DNA of 64,000 bases from Pseudomonas gozinkensis (GCF_014863585.1 NZ_CP062253.1:2940501-3004500); one strand, 5' to 3'; shown: positions 34,728-44,536, counted from the first letter of the stretch. The notes: generated by a model from the sequence alone, not told the origin. Program-made: numbers and translations.

Positions 34728-35915
34728 ATGACCAACCCAGAATTCTCTCAAGACATTAATGCTATCCATCGCATCGAAGCTGTGCCGGTGATATTGAGCA
34801 TGGTCAAGCACCTCACTGGAATGCGGTTCGCCGCTGTCGCCAGGGTCACTGATAGAAACTGGGTGGCGTGCGCAGTAGATGACTCCATCGAGTTCGGCTT
34901 GAAACCCGGCGACGAGCTGGTGCTTGAGTCAACGATCTGTCATGAAATTCGCCAGCACAGAAAACCGGTCATTTTCGGCCACGCCAGTGAACATCCCGTT
35001 TTTTCCCTGCATCACACGCCCAGAACCTATGGATTGGAAAGCTATATTTCTATTCCGATCATAAAGGCCAACGGCGAGTTTTTCGGGACATTGTGTGCAA
35101 TCGACTCTGTGCCAGCTCATCTCGATGAACCGGCCATTGCCAACACGCTTACGCTTTTCGCTCAATTGATAGCGATGAGCCTCGATGCCCAGAACAATCT
35201 CGAGATGACCCAAGCGGAGTTAGCTAATGCCCAGGAGCACGGAAGGTTGCGCGAACAATTCGTCGCCGTACTCGGGCATGATTTGCGCACCCCATTGAGC
35301 GCCATTCGCATGAGCGCCGATCTGCTGGAAACCAAAACAACGGACAAAAGATCGCTTAACTTGATTTCAGCCATTCGTACCAGCTCCACACGCATGGGCA
35401 CCCTGATCGAAAACGTGCTGGATTTTGCCCGGGGTCGAATGGGGGGCGGAATTCCAATCAGACGCCAACTTGTCGATGATCTGGGCCACACACTACGTTT
35501 GACTCTGAATGAGGTTCAGATCTCGCATCCTCGAGCTACATTTAATGAATTGGTAGACATACCGACCGGTGTCTATTGTGACCCTCTGCGTATCAGTCAG
35601 TTGCTTTCTAACTTGCTGGGGAACGCCGTCACCCACGGCTCATTAGCGTCGCCTATCACTATTAAGGCCGTTACTGAATTGGACGAAATTATTATATCTG
35701 TGACCAACCAAGGCACGCCGATACCGCCGTTCTTGTCGCCCTTACTGTTTGAACCTTTCACCCGATCAGAGGCTGGGCAACGTGGTGAAGGCTTGGGCTT
35801 GGGACTTTATATCGCCTCCCAAATTACCACTGCGCACGGGGGCAACCTGAGCGTGGTGTCCACACTAGAATCGGGAACTTGTTTCGTAGCGAGATTTCCC
35901 GCTCGACTCCAATGA
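34728..35915 (+). CDS. GAF-domain sensor histidine kinase
   Basis: 395-residue soluble kinase with no membrane segment. A GAF domain spans about 15-150 (S-I-P-I-I-K-A-N-G-E-F-F-G-T-L-C-A-I-D). The dimerisation/phosphoacceptor helix has V-L-G-H-D-L-R-T-P-L-S-A-I near 190-202. The HATPase domain has the N box L-L-G-N-A-V-T-H-G near 300 and G boxes G-E-G-L-G-L-G-L-Y near 360. In-frame starts upstream (34653) exist; none has a good ribosome site. No response regulator is adjacent, so it is an orphan kinase. The GAF part resembles phytochrome- or redox-type sensors, but no bilin cysteine is evident. Confidence 0.85.
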   Translation: MTNPEFSQDINAIHRIEAVPVILSMVKHLTGMRFAAVARVTDRNWVACAVDDSIEFGLKPGDELVLESTICHEIRQHRKPVIFGHASEHPVFSLHHTPRTYGLESYISIPIIKANGEFFGTLCAIDSVPAHLDEPAIANTLTLFAQLIAMSLDAQNNLEMTQAELANAQEHGRLREQFVAVLGHDLRTPLSAIRMSADLLETKTTDKRSLNLISAIRTSSTRMGTLIENVLDFARGRMGGGIPIRRQLVDDLGHTLRLTLNEVQISHPRATFNELVDIPTGVYCDPLRISQLLSNLLGNAVTHGSLASPITIKAVTELDEIIISVTNQGTPIPPFLSPLLFEPFTRSEAGQRGEGLGLGLYIASQITTAHGGNLSVVSTLESGTCFVARFPARLQ

Positions 35916-36115
35916 GCCTAATAGACAATCTTCATCCCGCAGATCATTGTTGAAGACAGCCAGGTCTTCATTCGGTTGCTCGCTAAGGCACGATGGAGCC
36001 TGGCTGTGACCGGTTGAATCCACAGTCGAAAGCTGCCATTCCCCATGGCAGCTTCGGCCAACGCTTATTCCCTTTGTCGCTCCGAACTAGCCGGTTACCC
36101 AAGAGGGCAAAGCGT

Positions 36116-36478
36116 TTAGCTCTTCACCTCAACATGATCCAACGCCTGATTCACCGCCAACTCACTCAACATCACCAACTGCGCGATCCCGATCGCAGTC
36201 TTGCGATGAGCAGGCTCCAGCGTGGCCGCAAAGTTGTTAAGCATTTCGCTCGCCGAACCTAGTGATTCGCTGGCGTTGGCCAGCAAAGATTCGGTGTCAT
36301 ACGCTGGGTTGGCCAGGTACATGGGGTCGTGTTTGTGGTGGCTGCCCATGATGCGTTGTTGGGGGGTGAGGTAGTGGTCGAGGGCGCGTTCGGCGGCTTC
36401 GTTAAGCGTTCGTGAGTCTGGGAATTTGTAGGGGGATACCGGATCGGTTTCCGGGGGATTCGGTGTTGGTTTGATCAT
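36116..36478 (-). CDS. DUF6124 family protein
   Basis: 120-residue cytosolic protein. The N-terminus P-T-P-N-P-P-E-T-D-P and the A-A-E-R-A-L-D-H-Y-L segment, then the C-terminal helical region L-L-A-N-A-S-E-S-L-G-S-A-S-E-M-L...I-A-Q-L-V-M-L-S-E-L-A-V-N-Q-A-L-D, are typical of a Pseudomonas family of unknown function. AGGAG eight bases before ATG 36478, but this ribosome site lies inside a hairpin of the leader (see 36479-36514). A deleted second copy of such a gene is at 39777-39875. Confidence 0.82.
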   Translation of the reverse strand: MIKPTPNPPETDPVSPYKFPDSRTLNEAAERALDHYLTPQQRIMGSHHKHDPMYLANPAYDTESLLANASESLGSASEMLNNFAATLEPAHRKTAIGIAQLVMLSELAVNQALDHVEVKS

Positions 36479-36514
36479 GGTGAAACTCCTAATTATTTAA
36501 AAGGAGCCTTCACC
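36479..36514 (-). promoter_or_regulatory. Hairpin sequestering the DUF6124 ribosome binding site
   Basis: Immediately before the start codon the minus-strand RNA has GGTGAAGG-CTCCT, an A/T-rich loop, then AGGAG-TTTCACC. GGTGAA pairs with TTCACC and CTCCT with the Shine-Dalgarno AGGAG, so the start would be closed. The GGTG arm also pairs upstream in a competing stem (36511-36535). Confidence 0.55.
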
Positions 36515-36860
36515 CTCGCTACCAAACGAAGGGTGGCGGCCAATACGCGGGTTGGTAGACCGGTAACTAGGAACCCGGCGCACTCGAAAGTGCCCTGCGC
36601 ATGGCCACCATCAAGTACAGACCTTGGGAGGCCTGCGAATGGCGCGCTATGCGACTAGTTAACTCGGGCTACCAAACCCCATCACTGTTTTTCAGTGACC
36701 CGGAAACGATAAAACCCGCGTCCCAGACGCACAAGCCGGCGGATTCTGGCTTAGTCGTAGGCAATGACGCAAGGCGTTGTAGCCTTGAGGAAGTAACGCT
36801 GAGTGTCTTTAAACACGGACGGAGGAAACCTTTAAACAACCTCCGATGGCTCCTTCAATA
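36511..36860 (-). promoter_or_regulatory. Structured leader region of the DUF6124 gene
   Basis: About 350 bp without a gene. Visible elements, in minus-strand order: a stem with CGGAGG/CCTCCG arms (36820-36845); a perfect hairpin TCACTG-AAAAA-CAGTGA (36682-36698); GGGTTTGGTAG (36669-36679); CTACCAACCC (36549-36558), its complement with one bulge; and a stem CACCCT/AGGGTG (36511-36535) whose loop again displays GTTTGGTAG. The two GTTTGGTAG copies can compete for the single CTACCAAC. No protein-coding frame with support was found here. Confidence 0.5.
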
Positions 36861-36943
36861 ACCGCCGTATTGGATCTTTTTCCGGCGCTCTGCTGCCCTA
36901 GACTGGCTCCATCCCCAAGCCACCCGGAAAGGACACCACCATC

Positions 36944-37483
36944 GTGAACGACTTCAACTGGCAACCCGTTTTGTCCGGCAGCACCTTAAGCCTCCGACCG
37001 CTGACCGACAGTGATTTCGAGGGCATGTTTCTGGCCGCCAGTGATCCAGGCATCTGGGCCGGCCATCCCGCCAGTGATCGCCATGAACGGCCGGTATTCG
37101 AGGCGTATTTCGCCGCTCGATTGGCCACCGCCAAAGCGCTCACCATCACCAATAGCGAGTCCGGGCAGATTGTCGGGATGTCGAGTTACTACGTGCCGCC
37201 CGACCTGCCGGAAAGTATCGCTATCGGGTACACCTTTCTGGTGCGGGCGAAGTGGGGCGGTGATGCCAATCGCGAGTTGAAGGACCTGATGCTGGCACAT
37301 GCCTTCAAGGCGTACGACACGGTTTATTTCCATATCGCGCCGACAAACATTCGCTCACAAAAAGCTGCGCTTAAGATCGGTGCGAAGCATTTGTATGACG
37401 CCGAGTTGCAGCTCTCCGCGGTGCCCGCCTGGTGTCAGTGTTACGGGCTGAAACGGGATCAGTGGGCTGTGTCGACCGGTTGA
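36944..37483 (+). CDS. GNAT family N-acetyltransferase (RimJ-like)
   Basis: 179-residue acetyltransferase of the RimJ/RimL type. N-terminal L-S-L-R-P-L-T-D-S-D-F near 15-25, central beta strands with G-M-S-S-Y-Y-V and I-A-I-G-Y-T-F-L, and the later N-I-R-S-Q-K-A-A-L-K-I-G-A segment that closes the acetyl-CoA site near 140-152. GTG start at 36944 after AAGGACA. Substrate unknown. Confidence 0.82.
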   Translation: MNDFNWQPVLSGSTLSLRPLTDSDFEGMFLAASDPGIWAGHPASDRHERPVFEAYFAARLATAKALTITNSESGQIVGMSSYYVPPDLPESIAIGYTFLVRAKWGGDANRELKDLMLAHAFKAYDTVYFHIAPTNIRSQKAALKIGAKHLYDAELQLSAVPAWCQCYGLKRDQWAVSTG

Positions 37484-37631
37484 ATCCATGGAAACGGAGT
37501 TTGCAATTGCTCACTGTGTGACATGAAAATGCCGCCGGGTTCCGTGTATTCCTGAGCCGTTGTTACGGCTCCTGCCATAGAGGCAAGAGTGCAGGTTTAA
37601 TCATTGGATTGTTGATGTACAGGGAGTATTC

Positions 37632-38102
37632 ATGCCTGTTTTTGAAATTTTACCGCGTGAAGCCATTGGCCCCATCCGGCTTGGTGCTTCTCGCGAAGCA
37701 GCAAGGGAAGCCATGTCTGTGAATGGATTCCCGCTTGAACACACCCATGGTCGCCTCGACTACTTTTGCGAATCTTCCATTCAGTTTGAGTGCGACGCAG
37801 GCGATCAAGTCCAGTTCATAGGCGTCTCCGGAAACTCTCGGTTCAACGTCATGTATAGAGGGATTGATGTTTTTTCGGTATCTGCGACTGAATTGTTTTC
37901 ACTGATGGCCGCCTCGGACGACTCCGGCCCCCATGAGTTCGACCGTTATGAGTATCTGTTCCCGACCCAAATCCTCACTCTTTGGGATGCTGATGAGCAA
38001 TACGACCGTCAAGGCGCAGAGGAACGACAGGTGTGGAGCCAGGTCGGTATCGGCAATGACGTTTATCTGGCAGCCATCGCTGCTATTGAGAACGAGCCAT
38101 GA
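37632..38102 (+). CDS. Hypothetical protein
   Basis: 156-residue acidic soluble protein, opening M-P-V-F-E-I-L-P-R-E-A-I-G-P-I-R-L-G. No signal peptide, membrane segment or catalytic motif that I recognise. Such single-domain acidic proteins of this length in pseudomonads are sometimes immunity-type proteins, but nothing here proves that. GGGAG ribosome site gives a confident start. Directly downstream lies a scrap of a phosphodiesterase gene, so the surroundings are rearranged. Confidence 0.65.
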   Translation: MPVFEILPREAIGPIRLGASREAAREAMSVNGFPLEHTHGRLDYFCESSIQFECDAGDQVQFIGVSGNSRFNVMYRGIDVFSVSATELFSLMAASDDSGPHEFDRYEYLFPTQILTLWDADEQYDRQGAEERQVWSQVGIGNDVYLAAIAAIENEP

Positions 38103-38154
38103 CGGGTTATTCGTCACTCGCGCAGAAGCTGTCTTGAAATGCATTAAGGAAAAA

Positions 38155-38225
38155 GGCGATCTCGGTGAGTTAGGCGGGATGTCCGGGTCGCCGATCTCGC
38201 CGGCGTGGACGATCTTCCTGTTCAC
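38155..38225 (-). pseudogene. Scrap of a YfcE-type metallophosphoesterase gene
   Basis: The minus strand encodes K-I-V-H-A-G-E-I-G-D-P-D-I, matching the Q-I-I-H-A-G-D-I-G-N-P-D-I metal-binding block of the intact enzyme at 29071-29538. The nucleotide match extends over about 70 bp with one base deleted, which shifts the frame directly after the block. No other part of the gene remains here. Confidence 0.6.
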
Positions 38226-38302
38226 ACCTACGATGCTTAGGGTTGGCACTGGAGCCAAATCTTGCGCCGTGGAATCAGGGAGCTTTCTAAAAGCTGAAGA
38301 GA

Positions 38303-39685
38303 ATGTTGTTCGCCACATCGCTGGTAGCAACCATTATGGCTGCCGTGCCCATCACGGCGGGAGCTTCGGTTAGCGTGGATGAGACCCGGAATATCGCGAA
38401 AGAAGCCTACGTTTTTGGCACGCCGATGGTGGATACCTATCGGGTCATGTATGCGTTCTCGATAGACAAAAGCAACCCGCAATACAAAGGCCCTTTTAAC
38501 TGCATTCTCAATGTGTCTCGGGTTTTTACACCGGCAGACACCGCATTCGTCACTCCGAACTCTGATACGCCTTACTCGTTCGTCGGTCTGGATCTGCGTG
38601 CAGAACCGGTGATTATCAGTGTCCCGCCGATGGAGAAAAATCGCTACTTCGTGTTCCAGTTGATGGACCTCTACAGCTTCAACTTCGCGTACATAGGCAG
38701 CCGTAGCACTGGTAACCAGGGCGGTACGTACATGATTACCGGGCCGGAATGGAAAGGTGCAAAGCCCAAGGGCGTAGACAAAGTCATCAAGGCCGAAACG
38801 GAAATGGTGTCGGTGGTAGGCCGTACTCAGTTGTTCAATCCTGCCGATCTGGATAACGTCAAAAAAATCCAGGCCAACTACAAGGTTCAAACCCTTTCCG
38901 CCTTCCAAAACAAGCCAGCCCCCCAAGCGGTTGCGCAGGTGAACTGGATCAAGCCAATAGCGCCTGCCATCGAACGTACATCCAGGGAGTTCTTCAACCA
39001 GCTTGCTTTTCTGTTGCAATTCGCTCCGACCCACCCGAGCGAAATCGCGTTGCGCAAGCGTTTTACCGAGATTGGTATCGAGCCGGGAAAACCTTTTGAC
39101 GCCTCAAGACTGTCGCGCGCCCAGCAAGCTGCGCTGGTGGCAGGCATGCAGGATGGCCAGAAAGAAATCGACAAGTTGCGCAACTCGCTTGGCGGTAAGA
39201 CAGACACCCTGTTCGGTACGCGGGAATACCTGAAGAACAACTACGTCGTCCGTGCGACAGGCACACAAATGGGGATTGGCGCGAACTCTCGTGAAGAAGC
39301 GATGTATCCCATTTACGACAAGGACGCCTCGGGTCAGCCCCTTGATGGTAGCCAACACAATTACACACTGAAATTCGCGAAGGGTAAGCAACCGCCGGTG
39401 GAAGCGTTCTGGTCTCTGACGATGTACGACCTGCCCAAACAATTGCTCGTGGAGAATTCTCTCGATCGCTACTTGATCAACTCGCCCATGCTGCCAAACC
39501 TGACCAAGGATGCCGACGGCGGGCTCACTCTGTACATCCAGCATGAGTCGCCGGGCAAAGATAAAGAGGCTAACTGGCTACCGGCACCCGATGGGCCCTT
39601 TATGGTCACAATGCGCTACTACTGGCCGAAACCGCAATTGTTGTCCGGGAGTTGGCATTCCCCGCTGATCGAGCAAGCAAAGTAA
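38303..39685 (+). CDS. Exported DUF1254/DUF1214 protein
   Basis: 460-residue protein with an N-terminal signal peptide (about 1-22). The DUF1254 domain comes first (about 30-165: A-Y-V-F-G-T-P-M-V-D, N-S-D-T-P-Y-S, F-V-F-Q-L-M-D-L-Y), then DUF1214 (about 340-445: E-A-F-W-S-L-T-M-Y-D, L-Y-I-Q-H-E-S-P-G, F-M-V-T-M-R-Y-Y-W-P). The pair is widespread in secreted proteins of unknown function. ATG 38303 is preceded closely by AAGAG. Confidence 0.87.
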   Translation: MLFATSLVATIMAAVPITAGASVSVDETRNIAKEAYVFGTPMVDTYRVMYAFSIDKSNPQYKGPFNCILNVSRVFTPADTAFVTPNSDTPYSFVGLDLRAEPVIISVPPMEKNRYFVFQLMDLYSFNFAYIGSRSTGNQGGTYMITGPEWKGAKPKGVDKVIKAETEMVSVVGRTQLFNPADLDNVKKIQANYKVQTLSAFQNKPAPQAVAQVNWIKPIAPAIERTSREFFNQLAFLLQFAPTHPSEIALRKRFTEIGIEPGKPFDASRLSRAQQAALVAGMQDGQKEIDKLRNSLGGKTDTLFGTREYLKNNYVVRATGTQMGIGANSREEAMYPIYDKDASGQPLDGSQHNYTLKFAKGKQPPVEAFWSLTMYDLPKQLLVENSLDRYLINSPMLPNLTKDADGGLTLYIQHESPGKDKEANWLPAPDGPFMVTMRYYWPKPQLLSGSWHSPLIEQAK

Positions 39686-39776
39686 TCAACAATGCGTTGC
39701 CTATAACCACCGGCAGCTATCGGCCAACGCTCAGGCCCTCTGTTGCTGCGTACTTTGTGGTCGCAGAGGGCAAGCG

Positions 39777-39875
39777 TTCAACTCTTCAACCCAATCTGAT
39801 CCAGCGCTTGATTTGCTGACCCGTTGTTGTGAGATGAGGTCGTGATCGAGGGCGCGCTCTGTGGCTTCGTTGATT
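39777..39875 (-). pseudogene. Internally deleted second DUF6124 gene
   Basis: The minus strand ends A-N-Q-A-L-D-Q-I-G-L-K-S-stop, matching the C-terminus of the intact DUF6124 protein at 36116-36478. Directly upstream, with about 200 bp missing, comes nucleotide sequence matching the N-terminal E-A-A-E-R-A-L-D-H part. A short tandem repeat of GATTGGTT (about 39868-39890) follows. It lies between the DUF1254 gene and a LysR gene. Confidence 0.55.
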
Positions 39876-39908
39876 GGTTGATTGGTTGATTGTCAGGTAT
39901 TTGGTCAT

Positions 39909-40802
39909 TCAGCCTCTATAGAGCAGCGCATCCACCACAACCCCAAACGCCGACGAATGTTCCCGGCGATTCGGATAGTAAAGGTGGTAACCCGCAAAGG
40001 GCTGACACCAATCCTCAAGCACCCGCACCAGATTGCCGTCAGCCAATTCCCCGGCGACCATATCTTCCGGAAGAAACCCCAAACCACATCCAGCCACTGC
40101 CGCACGCAGAATCGGCACGCTGCTGTTGAACGTCCATTGCCCCTCGACCCGGGCCTTCAGTTCGCGGCCGTCCTTTTCAAAATCCCATTGCATCAGGCTG
40201 CCGTGGGTGGGCAGGCGCAGGTTGATGCAGTTGTGCGCGGCCAGATCGCCCGGCGCCTTCGGAATCGGTCGGTCTTTGAAGTACTTGGGCGAGCCCACGA
40301 CGGCGATGCGCAACGAAGGGCCGATGGGCACGGCGATCATGTCCTTGGCCACTTGTTCGCCCAGGCGAACACCGGCGTCATAGCGTTGCGCAACGATGTC
40401 GGTGAGGGCGTAGTCGACAGTAATTTCGACCTTGATGTCCGGGTAGTCAGGCAACACTTTCGACAGCTTGGGCCAGAGGATATTGTTCGCCGCATGTTCG
40501 GACGCCGAGATCCGCACATTGCCCGCCGGGGTGTCACGAAAGTCGCTGACCGCGGCCAGTTCCAGTTCGATCTCATCGAAGCGTGGCGCCATCGATTGAT
40601 ACAGGCGTTGACCTGCTTCGGTCGGCGACACGCTGCGGGTGGTTCGCGTCAGCAGGCGCACGCCCAGCCGTGTTTCCAGAGTGCGCATGGTGTGGCTCAG
40701 CGCCGATTGCGAGACGCCCAGTTGTGCGGCCGCGCGGGTGAAGCTGCCTTCGCGGGTGATGACCACGAAGGCCAGCAGGTCGTTGAGATTGGCGCGGGAC
40801 AT
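39909..40802 (-). CDS. LysR regulator at the end of the AKR/cupin/hydrolase run
   Basis: 297-residue LysR regulator. Helix-turn-helix at about 20-50 (T-R-A-A-A-Q-L-G-V-S-Q-S-A-L-S-H) and the L-L-T-R-T-T-R-S-V-S-P-T-E-A-G segment; effector domain from about 92. It lies 81 bp behind the alpha/beta hydrolase gene in the same direction, so it may close that operon, and it probably controls the aldo-keto reductase/cupin/decarboxylase/hydrolase set. Confidence 0.87.
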   Translation of the reverse strand: MSRANLNDLLAFVVITREGSFTRAAAQLGVSQSALSHTMRTLETRLGVRLLTRTTRSVSPTEAGQRLYQSMAPRFDEIELELAAVSDFRDTPAGNVRISASEHAANNILWPKLSKVLPDYPDIKVEITVDYALTDIVAQRYDAGVRLGEQVAKDMIAVPIGPSLRIAVVGSPKYFKDRPIPKAPGDLAAHNCINLRLPTHGSLMQWDFEKDGRELKARVEGQWTFNSSVPILRAAVAGCGLGFLPEDMVAGELADGNLVRVLEDWCQPFAGYHLYYPNRREHSSAFGVVVDALLYRG

Positions 40803-40883
40803 TGATGAAAACCTCTCATGAGGGGCGCGGAATTAATCCATGAAAGCAGGTTGCGCTCGGATGCGCGACCCCCAGAGCGTTCA

Positions 40884-41936
40884 TCACAAGGTGCGGGCGT
40901 AAAACGCGCTCAGCTTGCCGATGGCGGCGTCGACATAGCGCGGCACCCAATAGGTTTCGATGTGGGTGGCGCCCTCGAGGATGAACACTTCCTTGTCTGT
41001 GGTGCCGGTGGCTTTGGGGAAGGCATCCTGAGTCATGTACAGGCTGTCGGCCTTGCTGCCGGCGATCATCAGCAACGGTTGATTGATCAGCTCGATCTGG
41101 TTGGTGGCGTCAAAGCGCATCAGGTCGAGGAGGCTGCTGGTGGTGTATTTGAAGGTCGAGTTCGGGTGCGCATGGGTCTTCCAGTAATACTCGTAGCCCT
41201 GGCGATAGAGTTCGAACGGCAATTTGGCGATCTGCTCATCCGTCAGGTTGGCATCACCGGAATACAACACCGCGCCACCGGCGGCTTCCTGCGCGCGGGC
41301 GGCCGAAGCCTGTTGCAGACGTTGCTCAATACTGTCCATTTGCGAGTCGTTGTAACCATTGCGGCGCACCCGGCCCGAGTTGAACATGCTGACGGTCGCC
41401 AGCGATTTGAAGCGTTTGTCGGTTTGCGCCGCCGCCAGTGAATAACCGCCGCCGCCACAAATGCCGAGCAGGCCCAGGCGTTTGTTATCGACACCGGCAA
41501 ACTGGCTGATGAAGTCGGCCATGCCGTGAATGTCTTCGATGCGATACGCGGGTTTATCGATGCTGCGTGGCTGACCACCGCTGGCACCCTGGTACGCCGC
41601 GTCGGCGGTGATGGTGATGTAGCCCTGTTCGGCCAGGCGCTGGGCGTACAAACCGGCGACTTGCTCTTTCACGCCGCCATTGGGATGCGCGACGACCACG
41701 GTCGGGTAGGTTCGCTTCGCGTCGTAGTTGGCCGGGGTGTAGACGTTGGCGGCGATGTCCAGCCCATTGAGTTTGTAGCTGACCGGATGAATGTTGACCT
41801 TGCCCGGTTCGTTCTTGGTGAGCGCGCCGTCATAGGCCAGGGTGAACGGGTTCTTTTTGAAGTCGGCGGCCAGGGATTCGCCGGCAGATAGGCCGACCAG
41901 TGCCGACATGAACGTGGCTTTGAGCGTGTTTTTCAC
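40884..41936 (-). CDS. Exported alpha/beta hydrolase (dienelactone-hydrolase-like)
   Basis: 350-residue protein with a signal peptide (about 1-24, ending S-L-A-A). The hydrolase core has H-P-N-G-G near residue 80 and an elbow G-I-C-G-G-G-G-Y-S near 163, in which the nucleophile position is cysteine rather than serine, as in dienelactone hydrolases. Acid and histidine are in the last third (G-S-K-A-D and G-A-T-H-I-E-T). GTG 41936 has AGGAGC in front; a longer frame to 42065 runs through remnant sequence. It lies behind the carboxymuconolactone decarboxylase-like gene. Confidence 0.82.
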   Translation of the reverse strand: MKNTLKATFMSALVGLSAGESLAADFKKNPFTLAYDGALTKNEPGKVNIHPVSYKLNGLDIAANVYTPANYDAKRTYPTVVVAHPNGGVKEQVAGLYAQRLAEQGYITITADAAYQGASGGQPRSIDKPAYRIEDIHGMADFISQFAGVDNKRLGLLGICGGGGYSLAAAQTDKRFKSLATVSMFNSGRVRRNGYNDSQMDSIEQRLQQASAARAQEAAGGAVLYSGDANLTDEQIAKLPFELYRQGYEYYWKTHAHPNSTFKYTTSSLLDLMRFDATNQIELINQPLLMIAGSKADSLYMTQDAFPKATGTTDKEVFILEGATHIETYWVPRYVDAAIGKLSAFYARTL

Positions 41937-41978
41937 GTGAAGCTCCTGAGCAATCAAAAGGGCGGCAGTCGAAAGAAG

Positions 41979-42118
41979 GGGACGGTCAGTCCAGCTGTTT
42001 TTCTTTGAGGAATTGCGCCACCAGATCGGCGATCTGCATTTGCGGCGCAGTACGTTCCGAGTCACTTGCCCGTCGTTGAAACCGTTCGGCCACAGGTCGA
42101 TGCGGAACTGGTTGAACC
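41979..42118 (-). pseudogene. Orphan gene tail between decarboxylase-like and hydrolase genes
   Basis: Past the point where the decarboxylase-like protein loses family character, another frame reads P-L-W-F-N-Q-F-R-I-D-L-W-P-N-G-F-N-D-G-Q-V. After a one-base shift it continues E-R-T-A-P-Q-M-Q-I-A-D-L-V-A-Q-F-L-K-E-K-Q-L-D-stop. Both look like real coding sequence of one protein, but I do not recognise it. The upstream gene seems to have been fused into it by a deletion. Confidence 0.4.
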
Positions 42119-42877
42119 ACAGAGGGCCTGGGTCAGCGCGGTGTTGGCCCGTTCGGCGGTCTGTTGATCGCCGTGTTTTTTCAACTGCTCGGTAACTTGG
42201 CGCAACTGCGCCGCGCTGAACCCAACGCGCAGGCTCGCCAGCATGTGCGAGCGCAATTGCGGCTCCACGCCCGGCGTCGCCGCCAGTGCCCCGACAGTCG
42301 CCAGTTCGCGGCTTTGCCAGTCGAGGTTGTCACGTTCGAAGATGTCGCCGAACAGGTGGGTTTGCAGGAACCGGTTGATCACCGGGGCAAACTCGAACAC
42401 CGGGCCTTTGACCGGGCCGCCGGAAATCTTCGTTTGATTGGCGGTGCCAGCCGCCAGCAACTCATCCCCGATTGGAATGGCCCGGCTGGGTTCACGCCCC
42501 GGCGCATCCTCAATGCCGCGTTGCTTGCGCGCCTGCACCACGGACATCAACTCATTCAAGGCATTGAGGCTGCGCGGGAAGCCGACGTAGGCGTAGAGCT
42601 GCACGAGAATTTCCCGTGTTTCGCTGACGGTCAGACCTGCGTCGAGCCCCTGGTTGAGCGCCACGTTGAGATTGGGCATGTCGCTGGTCGCCATGAACGC
42701 GGCGATCAGCGGAATCGACTGTTGCTTGCTCGACAGTGTGTCGGCGCTGGCTTGTGGGCTGGTCATGTCTTGCGGTGCCTCCGCTGCTTGAGTGGTAACG
42801 CTGAACATCGCCCCGACGCTCAAACACAGCGCCATCAGGGCGGGGAGGGCAGTCGTCTTGCGTGCGAAAGTGGTCAT
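42062..42877 (-). CDS. Exported double carboxymuconolactone-decarboxylase-like protein
   Basis: 271-residue protein with a signal peptide (about 1-32, ending T-Q-A-A). Two CMD/AhpD-like domains are seen: the first around L-V-Q-L-Y-A-Y-V-G-F-P-R-S-L-N-A-L (about 90-106), the second around R-E-L-A-T-V-G-A-L-A-A-T-P-G-V-E-P-Q (about 190-207). No C-x2-C redox pair is evident, so peroxidase activity is unlikely. The last about 18 residues (from C-G-S-T-S-S) are unlike the family and come from an overlapping frame. GGAGC precedes ATG 42877. It follows the cupin gene by 18 bp. Confidence 0.8.
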   Translation of the reverse strand: MTTFARKTTALPALMALCLSVGAMFSVTTQAAEAPQDMTSPQASADTLSSKQQSIPLIAAFMATSDMPNLNVALNQGLDAGLTVSETREILVQLYAYVGFPRSLNALNELMSVVQARKQRGIEDAPGREPSRAIPIGDELLAAGTANQTKISGGPVKGPVFEFAPVINRFLQTHLFGDIFERDNLDWQSRELATVGALAATPGVEPQLRSHMLASLRVGFSAAQLRQVTEQLKKHGDQQTAERANTALTQALCGSTSSASTCGRTVSTTGK

Positions 42878-42895
42878 CGTGAAAAGCTCCATCCT

Positions 42896-44442
<1,547 letters not shown>

Positions 44443-44455
44443 TCATCAATCCGAG

Positions 44456-44500
44456 AAAAGGGGACTGATCTATTCTCCGAGAATAAATCAGTCCCCTTTT
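44456..44500. repeat. Inverted-repeat hairpin, left flank of LRR gene
   Basis: AAAAGGGGACTGATCTATTC, a five-base loop, then GAATAAATCAGTCCCCTTTT: 20-bp arms with one mismatch. The right arm ending in TTTT could also terminate transcription. A related hairpin follows the LRR gene and a half copy lies at 51353-51374. Confidence 0.7.
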
Positions 44501-44536
44501 GATTCTTGATACTTGGGAGGCTTCACGTTTCGTCTT

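Noticed and set aside
36601..36861. 86-codon plus-strand frame in the DUF6124 leader
   Set aside because: It runs through several RNA stems, has no family features and lacks a ribosome site; the region is better explained as an untranslated leader of the opposite strand.
39866..39892. GATTGGTT short tandem repeat
   Set aside because: Only about three units inside pseudogene sequence; too short to count as a functional repeat or CRISPR-like array.
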